From the NCBI RefSeq assembly GCF_018494035.1, contig NZ_JABBFO010000012.1, forward strand, positions 31,816 to 95,815: a stretch of DNA of 64,000 nt. Direction: 5' to 3'. How positions within the stretch are numbered: position 1 is the stretch's first letter; each line of letters opens with the position of its first letter. Shown here in pieces: positions 52,287 to 63,979 of this stretch. The position numbers were made by a program, and so were the translations under genes. The notes under the pieces are model-generated. The model was not told where the DNA came from. It made no database searches and saw nothing but the letters and a program-made list of their open reading frames with translations. This DNA is from Rosenbergiella australiborealis (GTDB lineage Bacteria > Pseudomonadota > Gammaproteobacteria > Enterobacterales > Enterobacteriaceae).

Positions 52287-53465
52287 TTATTCAGACTGCG
52301 TCGATGCAGCATTATCTTTCTGATCGACACTCACTTCTTTAGGGGTCACTGTCGCGCCTTGTGAAGCTCGTTGAACACCGACAGAAATAACGCGATCCCC
52401 TGCTTTGAGGCCTGAAGTCACCAGCCATTTATCACCGATTGCTTCTTGTGCCGTAACCGGGCGGATGTCAACTTTATTGTCAGCATTAACCACCATAGCG
52501 GTAGCTGCGCCCGTTGGGGTGCGTGCTATTGCTTGTTGAGGCACTAACAGTGCGTCTTGATTAATACCTTCTTCTACACGCGCACGCACGAACATCCCCG
52601 GGAGTAAGGTATGATCAGGATTAGGTACAATGGCTCGCAACAGAATTGAACCGGTAGTGGGATCAACGGTGACATCAGAAAACTCTAATGTTCCCTGTTG
52701 TTTTAAGACGGTACCATCGTTAAGAATGATGGTGACCGGAGCTTTACCTTTCCCTTTAGTCAGTTCACCGGTGGTAAGCTGGTGGCGTAAACGCATAAAG
52801 TCGTCGCTGGACTGTGTTAAATCCACATAGAGGGGGTCGAGTTGCTGAACGGTCGCCAAAGCAGTGGTTTGACCATTTTGTACGAGAGCGCCTTCTGTGA
52901 CAGCCGTTTTACCAATGCGCCCCGAAATAGGGGAGGAGACTTTTGTATAAGCAAGATTAATGCGGGCGTTCTCAACGGTAGCTTGAGCAGAACGAACGAC
53001 GGCATTATTTTGGGCTAACGTTGCCGCTGCGGTATCGTAATCTTGTTGGCTAATATATTTGGTACCGAGCAAAGGTTTATAACGCTGTAGCGTGACCTGA
53101 GCAATTCGGGCGTTGGCTTGAGCTTTGGCCAGATCGCCAATCGCACTATTGTATGCGGCTTGATAGGGGGCAGGGTCAATTTGGTAAAGAGACTCACCGG
53201 CTTTGATATCGGTTCCTTCTACGAAATTACGTTTTAAAATGATACCTGAGACTTGAGGACGCACTTCAGCTACACGATAAGCAGCGGTTCGTCCTGGTAA
53301 TTCAGTCGTCATATTCACAGGCGTGGTTTTCAAAGTGACAACACCGACTTCAGGTGCAGTTTTTTGTGCTGGCTGTTGTGACTTCTCATCACATCCACTT
53401 AGCACTACTGCACCGGATAACATCAGGATAGCTGCCAGAGGTGTTAATCCCCTGTTCATTTTCAT
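52287..53465 (-). CDS. acrA: Multidrug efflux periplasmic adaptor AcrA
   Basis: Lipid-anchored membrane-fusion protein linking AcrB to TolC. The lipobox is VLSGC (Cys at residue 25 of the chosen start). The lipoyl, hairpin and beta-barrel domains are recognisable (VRPQVSGIILKRNFVEGTDIKAGESLYQIDPAPYQAAY). I chose the ATG at 53465, which has GAGG 8 bases upstream; the longer frame begins at TTG. It has 392 residues (E. coli 397). It is divergent from acrR across the AcrR operator. Confidence 0.97.
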   Translation of the reverse strand: MKMNRGLTPLAAILMLSGAVVLSGCDEKSQQPAQKTAPEVGVVTLKTTPVNMTTELPGRTAAYRVAEVRPQVSGIILKRNFVEGTDIKAGESLYQIDPAPYQAAYNSAIGDLAKAQANARIAQVTLQRYKPLLGTKYISQQDYDTAAATLAQNNAVVRSAQATVENARINLAYTKVSSPISGRIGKTAVTEGALVQNGQTTALATVQQLDPLYVDLTQSSDDFMRLRHQLTTGELTKGKGKAPVTIILNDGTVLKQQGTLEFSDVTVDPTTGSILLRAIVPNPDHTLLPGMFVRARVEEGINQDALLVPQQAIARTPTGAATAMVVNADNKVDIRPVTAQEAIGDKWLVTSGLKAGDRVISVGVQRASQGATVTPKEVSVDQKDNAASTQSE

Positions 53466-53549
53466 AGTCAAAACCTCTACTCGTCCGGTATTAATGACAC
53501 GACAATAAATAGCGTCGATAAATGTATGTAATGTTTATGCATGTTATAG

Positions 53550-53573
53550 TACATATATACATGAATGTATGTA
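53550..53573. promoter_or_regulatory. AcrR operator between acrA and acrR
   Basis: A 24-base imperfect palindrome begins TACATATATACA and ends ATGTATGTA. It agrees with the E. coli AcrR operator, which starts TACATACA and has the same right arm, at about 20 of 24 positions. A second ATGTATGTA copy lies at 53522-53530. Confidence 0.85.
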
Positions 53574-53632
53574 AGTATTAGAGCAACAATTATTCTAACA
53601 ATAACGCAAAATTTAAAGCTAAATCATTCACT

Positions 53633-54295
53633 ATGGCACGAAAAACCAAAGCACAAGCGCTTGAAACAAAAACTCTACTTATAGAAGCTGCGATTGACTG
53701 CTTTGCCAGTCGCGGTGTTTCCGCCACGTCCTTATCCGATATTGCAGACCATGCAGGGATGACACGTGGCGCAATTTATTGGCATTTCAAAAACAAAACA
53801 GATCTTTTTAAAGAGATCTGGGTGAGCAGTGACGAAGAAATTGACGGTCTTCACCAACAATTTTCGTCCCTTTATCCTAACGATCCGCTCGGGCAATTAA
53901 AGCACTTTCTAATCTCATTTCTGCAATCTTTAGTGGTTGATGAGCGTCGACGTAAAATAATGGAGATTATCTACCACAAGTGTGAGTTTGTTGGTGATAT
54001 GCAATCTATGAACCAGTTACAACAAAAACTGGTCTTAGAAGACTATCCTAAAATTGCAGAAAAGTTACGTCTTTGCATCAATTATCAGCAATTACCGGCG
54101 GAATTAGATCCCCACCGTTCTGCAATAGTGTGTCGGGCATACATTACTGGAGTCATCGAAAATTGGCTATTTTCACCTTCGAGTTTTGATCTGGCAGAAC
54201 TGGCCCCGACATTGGTGCAAACGATGATTGATTTATTACAATATAGCCCGACGTTACGTCTCTCCCCTTACTCTAGCGGAGGAGACACCTGTTGA
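53633..54295 (+). CDS. acrR: TetR-family repressor AcrR
   Basis: Repressor of acrAB that is released when it binds drugs. The N-terminal helix-turn-helix (DIADHAGMTRGAIYWHFKNKTDLFKEIW, about residues 33-60) is nearly identical to E. coli AcrR, while the ligand domain is more diverged. It has 220 residues (E. coli 215). Its last 28 bases overlap the convergent rsmS gene. Confidence 0.97.
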   Translation: MARKTKAQALETKTLLIEAAIDCFASRGVSATSLSDIADHAGMTRGAIYWHFKNKTDLFKEIWVSSDEEIDGLHQQFSSLYPNDPLGQLKHFLISFLQSLVVDERRRKIMEIIYHKCEFVGDMQSMNQLQQKLVLEDYPKIAEKLRLCINYQQLPAELDPHRSAIVCRAYITGVIENWLFSPSSFDLAELAPTLVQTMIDLLQYSPTLRLSPYSSGGDTC

Positions 54296-54432
54296 TCGGC
54301 TTTCCGTTGAAAGTCTTTCTGTACAATTTTGAGTGCGTCTAAAACGACTTGAGCTGGCAGGTCATGGTTCTCAAGTAGCATGATGAGATCAATCGCTAAT
54401 TTTGTCTCGATGGGGGCGGATTCTAACGACAT
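54268..54432 (-). CDS. rsmS: Small protein RsmS (YbaM)
   Basis: A 54-residue protein encoded on the minus strand. It begins MSLESAPIETKLAIDLIMLL and continues ENHDLPAQVVLDALKIVQKDF, clearly the YbaM/RsmS family (DUF2496), whose E. coli member begins [20 protein letters not shown]. In Pectobacterium RsmS was reported to affect Rsm-dependent secondary metabolism and virulence. It lies between acrR and priC, as in E. coli, and overlaps the acrR 3' end by 28 bases. The molecular function is unknown. Confidence 0.93.
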   Translation of the reverse strand: MSLESAPIETKLAIDLIMLLENHDLPAQVVLDALKIVQKDFQRKADQQVSPPLE

Positions 54433-54488
54433 ATGCGGCTCAGCAGTAATGGTTTAAGGGATCTGTCAGCGCAGCGCTCAACGCTGGA

Positions 54489-54977
54489 TTACGAGACTAT
54501 CTTTTTCCAAGCATAGTCTTTTTGCGCCATTTGACAACGATGAAGGCGCTGTCGTGTAATGTCTAATGTAGAGAGCAGCTGTTGCTGTTCACGGAAACTA
54601 CTAGCTTGAGCGATTTGCACATCAAGATCAGCGACCATTTTCAATAGCCTACGTTCATAACCGGCTAACTCTTCTTGTTGGGTGAAGGTGTTTTTTTTAT
54701 GCTTGGGTAAAGTGAAAATGACTTTTTGAATAGCTTGGCATTGGGTAAGCAGATGCTCGATTTGCCATTGCGATGTTGATTTTTGCTCATTTTCTTCGAT
54801 TTTATTTAATGTATTAACACAAAAATAAATATATTTATCGAGGGTAGGGTACTGTTCTTTAAACAGTTGTCGGTCAAAACTAATCTGTTTCAGACGCGGA
54901 TTGCCGGCCAATTCAACTTGCTGAGAAAGGTACTTTAAGAGTTGGCGCAATTGGCTGATAACGACTTTCTGATTCAT
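54489..54977 (-). CDS. priC: Primosomal replication protein N''
   Basis: Helps restart stalled replication forks by loading DnaB, independently of PriA-PriB. It is an all-helical protein of 162 residues (E. coli 175). The family regions LRQLLKYLSQQVELAGNP...FDRQLF and the C-terminal RQRLHRCQMAQKDYAWKKIV are present. It is downstream of rsmS in the leftward reading order's opposite sense: priC is transcribed first, towards rsmS, so the two may share a transcript. It is divergent from apt. Confidence 0.95.
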   Translation of the reverse strand: MNQKVVISQLRQLLKYLSQQVELAGNPRLKQISFDRQLFKEQYPTLDKYIYFCVNTLNKIEENEQKSTSQWQIEHLLTQCQAIQKVIFTLPKHKKNTFTQQEELAGYERRLLKMVADLDVQIAQASSFREQQQLLSTLDITRQRLHRCQMAQKDYAWKKIVS

Positions 54978-55104
54978 AAAGTTGCATTAATCCTACACTT
55001 TGCTTAAATTTGACGGTTTTGATGCGTAGGCGGCAACCTTTAGTATGCACCTATCCTGTTGACGGGCAGCGCCGCACATTTCACATGTCACTAGGCACAT
55101 TATT

Positions 55105-55659
55105 ATGACTACTACACACCAGGCTAAACTCACACTGATCAAAGACAGTATTCGCAGTGTACCCGACTATCCAAAACCCGGCATTCTCTTTCGTGATGTC
55201 ACCAGTCTTCTCGAAGACCCACGTGCCTATGCCGCGACGATTGACATTTTAGTTGAACGTTATCGCGATCAAGGCATTACGAAAGTGATTGGCACTGAAG
55301 CTAGAGGGTTTTTATTTGGCGCACCTGTTGCATTGGGATTAGGAGTCGGCTTTGTTCCTGTTCGTAAACCCGGGAAATTACCGCGAGCGGTTTGGCAAGA
55401 GACGTATGCGCTGGAATATGGCACTGATACTTTAGAGATTCACCAAGATGCTTTATCTGAAAGCGATCACGTGCTCGTCGTTGATGATTTATTAGCGACG
55501 GGGGGAACGATCGAAGCGACCGTTAAGCTCATTCGTCGTGCTGGTGCACAGGTTACTGATGCGGCATTTGTGATTAACCTCTTCGATTTAGAAGGGGAGC
55601 GTCGCCTAAATAAACTAGGCCTTAAGTGTTTTAGTGTGGTTGACTTCCCAGGCCATTAA
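55105..55659 (+). CDS. apt: Adenine phosphoribosyltransferase
   Basis: Salvages adenine to AMP with phosphoribosyl pyrophosphate. The PRPP motif [13 protein letters not shown] is at about residues 123-135, and the N-terminal region [19 protein letters not shown] is canonical. It has 184 residues (E. coli 183). It lies upstream of dnaX, as in E. coli. Confidence 0.98.
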   Translation: MTTTHQAKLTLIKDSIRSVPDYPKPGILFRDVTSLLEDPRAYAATIDILVERYRDQGITKVIGTEARGFLFGAPVALGLGVGFVPVRKPGKLPRAVWQETYALEYGTDTLEIHQDALSESDHVLVVDDLLATGGTIEATVKLIRRAGAQVTDAAFVINLFDLEGERRLNKLGLKCFSVVDFPGH

Positions 55660-55665
55660 TCTGTA

Positions 55666-55704
55666 GGTCGAGTGTGGCGCAAAATAGATGGGCAACACTC
55701 GACC
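55666..55704 (+). terminator. Hairpin between apt and dnaX
   Basis: A perfect 10-bp stem (GGTCGAGTGT / ACACTCGACC) with a 19-base loop starts just after the apt stop. There is no T tract, so it may only attenuate. Confidence 0.4.
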
Positions 55705-55810
55705 AGACTGCTAGACTGAGTATAAAAGTTAACACCCGTTTTGACGTGTGACGGCCGCACAATGGTGCAGGGTTGTCAGTATTTTTCTCCTACCAAGTGA
55801 TACGATCTCC

Positions 55811-57730
55811 ATGAGTTATCAGGTTCTCGCTCGAAAATGGCGACCACAAATTTTTTCTGATGTTGTGGGTCAGGAACATGTATTGACCGCGCTCGCTAAT
55901 GGTCTAAATCTTGGCAGACTTCATCACGCTTATCTTTTTTCAGGAACTCGCGGTGTCGGAAAGACCAGTATCGCCCGTTTGTTCGCTAAAGGATTGAATT
56001 GTGAAACAGGTATCACGGCCAGCCCTTGTGGGCAGTGTGATAATTGTGTAGAGATTGAACAAGGTCGTTTTATCGATTTAATTGAAATTGATGCGGCGTC
56101 GCGAACACGCGTTGAAGACACGCGTGAACTACTCGATAACGTGCAATATGCGCCCGTGCGGGGACGTTTTAAAGTCTACCTTATTGACGAAGTCCATATG
56201 CTGTCGCGGCATAGTTTCAATGCTCTATTGAAAACACTGGAAGAGCCGCCGGAACATGTAAAATTTTTACTGGCAACCACTGATCCCCATAAGCTACCCG
56301 TGACCATTCTGTCACGTTGCTTGCAGTTTCATTTAAAAGCGTTAGATACCGAACAAATTCAGCAGCAATTAGCCCACATTCTGAAAAGTGATAGCATTCA
56401 TTTTGAACAGCGTGCATTACCCTTGCTGGCACGTGCTGCGCAAGGAAGTTTGCGTGACGCATTGAGTTTACTTGATCAAGCAATAGCTGCCGGTGAAGGT
56501 CAGGTGACGGATCATGGCGTGATGCAGATGCTTGGCACGCTTGATGACGAACAGCCACTTGGCTTAGTGTCTGCAATCATGAAAGGGGATGGCGAAAAAG
56601 CACTATCGCTAGTTGCTGAGGCGGCAAGCCGCGCGACGGAATGGGATGCATTACTGGCAGAGATGCTACGTATTTTTCATACCATCGCGATGTTACAACT
56701 ATTGCCAGACTCGTTAAATGATGCTTATCGGCAGCACGAAACGCTACTGCGTGACTTAGCGCGTCGCGTTCCTCCGGAAGATTTACAGCTTTACTATCAA
56801 ATTATCCTAACAGGGCGTAAAGAGCTGCCCCTTGCGCCAGAAGCGCGTATGGGGATTGAAATGACGTTATTACGTGCATTGGCGTTTCATCCCTTAAAGG
56901 TTACTACCCCTAAAGCTGAAATCTCTGCCCAACAAAATCTCTCGGTGCAAGAGGGGATAACTTCCGAAAAACCAGTAATACCGTCACAACCGATAGCCCC
57001 GCCGGCAGCAGAGTCCGTGGGGAATGACGCAACCAGTCAATTGTTGCAGGCCAGAACGGCATTATTGCGACAAGGGGCTTCCCAAGCAAAAAAGAGTGAG
57101 CCGGTTGCGTCAAGTCCGCGACCGGCGAAATCGGCGCTTGAACGATTAGCGACGATCACTGAACGTAAAGTGTCGCCTACGTCTCGGCAATCAACGGATC
57201 AGACTATCCCAAAAAAAGAGAGTTACCGTTGGACGTCACAACGCAAAGAAGAGACGATTATACAACCGGTGGCCACGCCTAAGGCATTGCGTAGTGCCTT
57301 AGAGCACGAAAAAAACCCGGAATTAATGCAGCAATTAATTGTTGAGACCTGTAAACGTGACCCTTGGGCTGCACAAATAGCGGACATGGCCCTGCCAAAA
57401 TTGGTACAACAATTAGCATTAAATAGTTGGAAACAGCAAGTTGGCCAACAAGTGATTATTAAATTACGCACTCAGCAAAAACACTTAAATTCGAGTTCAG
57501 CGCAGCAGATTCTCACCAAAGCCTTTCATGAGTTATTGGGAGAAACGGTTGAACTCACGATAGAGTCAGATGATAATTCAGAACACTTAACGCCACTTGA
57601 ATGGCGTCAGGTCATTTATGAAGAGCGTTTACTGCAGGCAAAACGGTCTGTCATTAATGATTCGCATATCCAGACTCTGTGTAAAATGTTTGATGCAGAG
57701 GTGGATGAAGAGAGTATACGTCCCATTTAA
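55811..57730 (+). CDS. dnaX: DNA polymerase III subunits tau and gamma
   Basis: Clamp-loader ATPase. Full translation gives tau (639 residues, E. coli 643), which couples the polymerases and DnaB. Walker A is GTRGVGKTS (near residue 45), the zinc cysteines are in NCETGITASPCGQCDNC, and the SRC arginine finger is present. A programmed -1 frameshift at 57088-57094 yields gamma, of 429 residues (E. coli 431). The start MSYQVLARKWRPQ was chosen by family. ybaB and recR follow, as in E. coli. Confidence 0.98.
   Translation: MSYQVLARKWRPQIFSDVVGQEHVLTALANGLNLGRLHHAYLFSGTRGVGKTSIARLFAKGLNCETGITASPCGQCDNCVEIEQGRFIDLIEIDAASRTRVEDTRELLDNVQYAPVRGRFKVYLIDEVHMLSRHSFNALLKTLEEPPEHVKFLLATTDPHKLPVTILSRCLQFHLKALDTEQIQQQLAHILKSDSIHFEQRALPLLARAAQGSLRDALSLLDQAIAAGEGQVTDHGVMQMLGTLDDEQPLGLVSAIMKGDGEKALSLVAEAASRATEWDALLAEMLRIFHTIAMLQLLPDSLNDAYRQHETLLRDLARRVPPEDLQLYYQIILTGRKELPLAPEARMGIEMTLLRALAFHPLKVTTPKAEISAQQNLSVQEGITSEKPVIPSQPIAPPAAESVGNDATSQLLQARTALLRQGASQAKKSEPVASSPRPAKSALERLATITERKVSPTSRQSTDQTIPKKESYRWTSQRKEETIIQPVATPKALRSALEHEKNPELMQQLIVETCKRDPWAAQIADMALPKLVQQLALNSWKQQVGQQVIIKLRTQQKHLNSSSAQQILTKAFHELLGETVELTIESDDNSEHLTPLEWRQVIYEERLLQAKRSVINDSHIQTLCKMFDAEVDEESIRPI
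57073..57125 (+). promoter_or_regulatory. Programmed -1 ribosomal frameshift signal in dnaX
   Basis: The slippery heptamer A AAA AAG is at 57088-57094 in the correct frame. An AAGGGG Shine-Dalgarno-like stimulator lies about 10 bases upstream. A 9-bp stem-loop (CCGGTTGCG / CGCGACCGG, one G-T pair) is at 57101-57125. After slippage the reading is GAG then TGA (57097-57099), ending gamma exactly as in E. coli. Confidence 0.93.
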
Positions 57731-57783
57731 CACCGCTACAGGTCATCATTGGATGGCTGTGGCCTTAGCAGAGAGAGAGCGTT

Positions 57784-58113
57784 ATGTTTGGTAAAGGTGG
57801 TCTGGGTAACTTGATGAAGCAAGCCCAGCAGATGCAAGATAAAATGTCACAAGTTCAAGAAGAGATTGCGGCATTAGAAGTGACTGGTGAATCTGGGGCA
57901 GGTTTAGTTAAAGTCACGATTAATGGTGCACATAACTGTCGTCGTGTTGAGATCGATCCGAGCTTATTAGAAGATGATAAGGATATGTTAGAAGATCTCG
58001 TGGCCGCCGCATTTAATGATGCTGCGCGTCGTATCGAAGAGACTCAAAAAGAGAAAATGGCCTCTGTTTCAAGCGGCATGCAGTTACCGCCTGGCTTTAA
58101 GATGCCATTTTAA
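57784..58113 (+). CDS. ybaB: Nucleoid-associated protein YbaB/EbfC
   Basis: Small dimeric DNA-binding protein of 109 residues, as in E. coli. The N-terminal coiled helix ([21 protein letters not shown]) and the beta region with [18 protein letters not shown] are typical. A GAGAGAG ribosome-binding region precedes the ATG. It overlaps the recR start codon by one base (TAATG), so the two are co-translated. Confidence 0.98.
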   Translation: MFGKGGLGNLMKQAQQMQDKMSQVQEEIAALEVTGESGAGLVKVTINGAHNCRRVEIDPSLLEDDKDMLEDLVAAAFNDAARRIEETQKEKMASVSSGMQLPPGFKMPF

Positions 58114-58718
58114 TGCAATCCAGCCCATTACTGGAAATACTGATGGAATCCCTACGCTGCTTACCGGGCGTAGGGCCTAAATCGGCACAACGTATGGCTT
58201 TTCATCTTCTACAGCGAGATCGTAGTGGCGGGATGCGCTTGGCACAAGCATTAACCAATGCTATGTCGGAGATCGGTCATTGCCAACGGTGTAGAACTTT
58301 TACTGAAAAAGAAGTCTGCGCTATCTGTACTAACCCTCGTCGGCAAGAGAATGGCATTATCTGTGTCGTGGAAAGTCCAGCCGATATTCAAGCGATTGAG
58401 CAAACAGGTCAGTTTGCCGGACGCTACTTTGTGTTAATGGGGCACTTATCTCCTTTGGATGGTATTGGCCCTGATGATATTGGTCTAGATATTCTCGAGC
58501 AGCGTCTACAAACTGAGACACTCAGCGAAGTCATTTTAGCGACTAACCCAACAGTTGAAGGTGAGGCGACGGCAAACTTTATTGCTTCACTGTGTCGTCA
58601 ATATGGCGTGGAAGCGACGCGAATAGCCCACGGCGTTCCGGTGGGTGGGGAATTAGAGTTAGTGGATGGAACAACCCTTTCTCATTCACTCGCAGGTAGA
58701 CAAAAGTTCAAATATTAA
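58113..58718 (+). CDS. recR: Recombination mediator RecR
   Basis: Works with RecF and RecO to load RecA at single-stranded gaps. The N-terminal helix-hairpin-helix has [17 protein letters not shown]. The zinc finger is [16 protein letters not shown] (about residues 57-72). The Toprim domain has [19 protein letters not shown]. It has 201 residues, as in E. coli. It is coupled to ybaB by a TAATG overlap. Confidence 0.98.
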   Translation: MQSSPLLEILMESLRCLPGVGPKSAQRMAFHLLQRDRSGGMRLAQALTNAMSEIGHCQRCRTFTEKEVCAICTNPRRQENGIICVVESPADIQAIEQTGQFAGRYFVLMGHLSPLDGIGPDDIGLDILEQRLQTETLSEVILATNPTVEGEATANFIASLCRQYGVEATRIAHGVPVGGELELVDGTTLSHSLAGRQKFKY

Positions 58719-58747
58719 TCACTTGCTGATGTTATTCGAGACATCAG

Positions 58748-58776
58748 CTTGAAAAGCTACAATATGTCCCCATCTC
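58748..58776 (+). promoter_or_regulatory. Sigma-32 promoter of htpG
   Basis: CTTGAA (58748-58753), 14 bases, then CCCCATCTC (58768-58776) matches the RpoH consensus at every strongly conserved position and resembles the E. coli htpG promoter. Confidence 0.93.
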
Positions 58777-58823
58777 CTCTAACAACATCATTAACCCAAT
58801 CATTTTGTTGAGGATAAATAATA

Positions 58824-61447
<2,624 letters not shown>

Positions 61448-61452
61448 GCGTT

Positions 61453-61480
61453 TTGCCGAACCCCATTAACAGTTCGGCAA
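61453..61480 (+). terminator. Terminator after adk
   Basis: A 9-bp stem (TTGCCGAAC / GTTCGGCAA) is followed by T/C-rich TTCCTCTTCCTTT. Confidence 0.7.
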
Positions 61481-61531
61481 TTCCTCTTCCTTTGCCTTAA
61501 CTGATTCGCTTTTTTTAACCAGGAAAAAACT

Positions 61532-62491
61532 ATGACCGTAGATAAACCGGGTGTGTTATTAGTGAATCTCGGCACGCCTGATGCTCCCACCACTGCCGCA
61601 GTAAGACGTTACTTAAAACAGTTTTTAAGTGATAAGCGCGTTGTAGATGTTCCGGATTTATTTTGGCAACCCATTCTTCGTGGTGTCATTCTCCCGTTTC
61701 GTTCTCCACGTGTGGCTAAGTTATATGCCTCGGTATGGATGGAAGGGGGTTCCCCACTGATGGTTTATAGTAAACAGCAGCGTGATGCGTTGGCTGAAAA
61801 AACCGACATGCCTGTGGCACTGGGAATGAGTTATGGTAATCCTTCACTTGAACACGCCGTGAATTCACTGCTTGATCAAGGTGTAACACGGTTAATTATT
61901 TTACCGCTCTATCCACAGTTTTCCTCGTCAACGGTATCTGCGGTCTGGGATGCACTTCACAAAATTTTTCGTAAGCGCCGTACTATGCCTGCGATCAAGT
62001 TTATCCGTGATTATGCGACCCATCCTCGCTATATCGAGGCTCTGAAAGATTCTGTCAAACGTTCTTTTGCTGAGCATGGAGAGCCTGATTTACTCCTTCT
62101 CTCATTCCACGGGATTCCTCAGCGCTTTGCTAATCAAGGTGATGACTATCCCAAGCGCTGTGAGCAGACTAGCGCAGCCTTAGCGGAAGCACTTGGGTTA
62201 CCGCCTGAAAAAATCATGATGACTTATCAGTCTCGCTTTGGCCGTGAGCCTTGGTTGATGCCTTATACTGATGAAACCATCAAGACATTCCCTGATAAAG
62301 GTATTCGACATATCCAAGTTATGTCGCCTGGGTTTTCGGCTGATTGTTTAGAAACCCTCGAAGAGATCAACGGTGAAAACCGCGAATACTTTATGCACGC
62401 AGGAGGCGAGGAGTTTCACTATATTCCCGCATTAAACGCCGATCCTTTGCATATCGACATGATGCTCGAGCTGGTGGAACAATTTAAATAA
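61532..62491 (+). CDS. hemH: Ferrochelatase
   Basis: Inserts Fe2+ into protoporphyrin IX, the last step of heme B synthesis. The active-site His lies in [12 protein letters not shown] and the conserved Glu in [11 protein letters not shown]. It has 319 residues (E. coli 320) and begins [25 protein letters not shown] ribosome-binding site precedes the ATG. Its product feeds the cyo oxidase hemes. It lies between adk and gsk; E. coli additionally has aes here. Confidence 0.98.
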   Translation: MTVDKPGVLLVNLGTPDAPTTAAVRRYLKQFLSDKRVVDVPDLFWQPILRGVILPFRSPRVAKLYASVWMEGGSPLMVYSKQQRDALAEKTDMPVALGMSYGNPSLEHAVNSLLDQGVTRLIILPLYPQFSSSTVSAVWDALHKIFRKRRTMPAIKFIRDYATHPRYIEALKDSVKRSFAEHGEPDLLLLSFHGIPQRFANQGDDYPKRCEQTSAALAEALGLPPEKIMMTYQSRFGREPWLMPYTDETIKTFPDKGIRHIQVMSPGFSADCLETLEEINGENREYFMHAGGEEFHYIPALNADPLHIDMMLELVEQFK

Positions 62492-62519
62492 TATTTGGTA
62501 CTGAGATAACAGAGTAATG

Positions 62520-62562
62520 ATCAGGGGAATTATGCTACTATTCTGCGCCTATTTTCCCTGAT
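62520..62562 (+). other. Inverted repeat in the gsk leader
   Basis: ATCAGGGGAA pairs with TTTCCCTGAT (one G-T pair) across a 23-base loop, ending 11 bases before the gsk ATG. It could terminate hemH read-through, or act in gsk initiation. No T tract follows. Confidence 0.4.
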
Positions 62563-62573
62563 TAAACTCTGCT

Positions 62574-63875
62574 ATGAAATTTCCTGGTAAACGTAAATCA
62601 AAGCATTATTTCCCGGTTAGCGCACGTGATCCGTTACTTATCTCTGTACCAGTTGAAACTGAATCGAGCGGTTGGCTCGTGGGTATCGACCAAACAATGG
62701 TTGATATTGAGGCTAAAGTTGATGATGAATTTCTCAGCCGTTATGGTCTCACCGGGGGATATTCTTTCATTTTGGAAGATGATGTCTCTGAAGCGCTTTA
62801 TCAAGAATTACGTCAAAATGATCTTCTCTCGCACCAATTCGCCGGGGGAACGGTCGGTAATACTCTTCACAACTATTCTATGTTGGCAGATGATCGTTCC
62901 ATTCTGTTGGGGGTAATCTGTAATAATATCCAAATTGGCGATTATGCTTATCGTTACCTCTGTAATACCTCTAGCCGTATGGATCTAAATCATATGCAGG
63001 GTGTAGAAGGCGCGATTGGACGTTGCTATACCTTGATTAATTCAGCTGGCGAGCGCACTTTTGCAATTAATCCCGGTGATATTAATCAATTACGGCCAGA
63101 AAGTATCCCGGAAGAGGTTATTGCAGGAGCCAGTGCGTTATTACTGACTTCGTATCTACTTCGAGCGAAACCCGGTGAGCCAATGCCAGAAGCAGCGATG
63201 CAGGCAATTGCTTACGCGAAAAAACACCAAGTACCCGTTGTACTGACACTGGGAACGCGGCACATTATTGCAGATGATCCGCAATTTTGGCGTGATTTTT
63301 TACAAGAACACGTGTCAATTTTAGCGATGAACGAAGAAGAAGCGCTGGAACTGACCGGTGAAGCGGACCCCTTGTTAGCAACGGATAAAGCACTGGAATG
63401 GGTTGATTTAGTGCTATGTACGGCAGGGCCGGCTGGCTTATATATGGGGGCTTACACCGAAGAGATGAGTAAACGGAAAACTAACTTACCTCTACTGCCC
63501 GGTGCGATTGCTGAGTTTAATCAGTACGAATTTAGTCGGGATATGCGTATGAGTGATTGCACACAGCCGTGTAAAGTCTATTCGCATATTGCTCCCTATA
63601 TGGGGGGGCCTGAAAAAATAATGAATACGAACGGTGCTGGCGATGGGGCGTTGGCTGCCCTTTTACATGATATGGCTGCCAACATTTATCATCGACATAA
63701 AGTGCCGAATTCGACTAAGCATCATCATCAATACCTGACTTATTCTTCACTGTCTCAGGTGTGCAAATATGCCAATCGCGTTAGTTATCAAGTGCTCAAT
63801 CAGCATTCTCCACGGTTAAGTCGTGGTTTACCTGAAAGGGAAGACAGTTTAGAAGAGTCTTATTGGGAACGATAA
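62574..63875 (+). CDS. gsk: Inosine/guanosine kinase
   Basis: Phosphorylates guanosine and inosine to the monophosphates in purine salvage. It is a PfkB/ribokinase-fold protein of 433 residues (E. coli 434). The substrate region (AGGTVGNTLHNYSMLADD, about residues 90-107) and the catalytic signature TNGAGDGALAALLHD (about 351-365) are intact. The usual ribosome-binding site is weak. An IS4-type element begins 22 bases after the stop codon. Confidence 0.97.
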   Translation: MKFPGKRKSKHYFPVSARDPLLISVPVETESSGWLVGIDQTMVDIEAKVDDEFLSRYGLTGGYSFILEDDVSEALYQELRQNDLLSHQFAGGTVGNTLHNYSMLADDRSILLGVICNNIQIGDYAYRYLCNTSSRMDLNHMQGVEGAIGRCYTLINSAGERTFAINPGDINQLRPESIPEEVIAGASALLLTSYLLRAKPGEPMPEAAMQAIAYAKKHQVPVVLTLGTRHIIADDPQFWRDFLQEHVSILAMNEEEALELTGEADPLLATDKALEWVDLVLCTAGPAGLYMGAYTEEMSKRKTNLPLLPGAIAEFNQYEFSRDMRMSDCTQPCKVYSHIAPYMGGPEKIMNTNGAGDGALAALLHDMAANIYHRHKVPNSTKHHHQYLTYSSLSQVCKYANRVSYQVLNQHSPRLSRGLPEREDSLEESYWER

Positions 63876-63882
63876 AAAATGC

Positions 63883-63896
63883 CCCACATAGGTGGG
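63883..63896 (+). terminator. Remnant of the gsk terminator stem
   Basis: CCCAC, ATAG loop, GTGGG follows the gsk stop with AAAAAATG in front. The stem looks like the left part of an A-tract/stem/T-tract terminator whose right part has been displaced by the insertion sequence starting at 63897. This is inference from one end only. Confidence 0.45.
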
Positions 63897-63942
63897 TAAT
63901 GCCGATCAGTTAAGGATCAGTTAAACGATCCAGTGGCTGTGT

Positions 63943-63979
63943 AAAAATCCAGAAACGTTCTTCGTTTCTGGATTTTTTT
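63943..63979 (+). terminator. Terminator-like hairpin before the IS transposase
   Basis: The stem AAAAATCCAGAAACG / CGTTTCTGGATTTTT has a five-base loop and a T run that ends at the transposase ATG. It would stop outside transcription from gsk, or hide the ribosome-binding site on read-through RNA, as known for other IS4-family elements (IS10, IS50). Confidence 0.85.

Noticed and set aside
63904-63924. Tandem GATCAGTTAA repeat read at first as a small intergenic repeat or CRISPR-like unit
   Set aside because: Two copies only, and it is part of the IS4-type left end.
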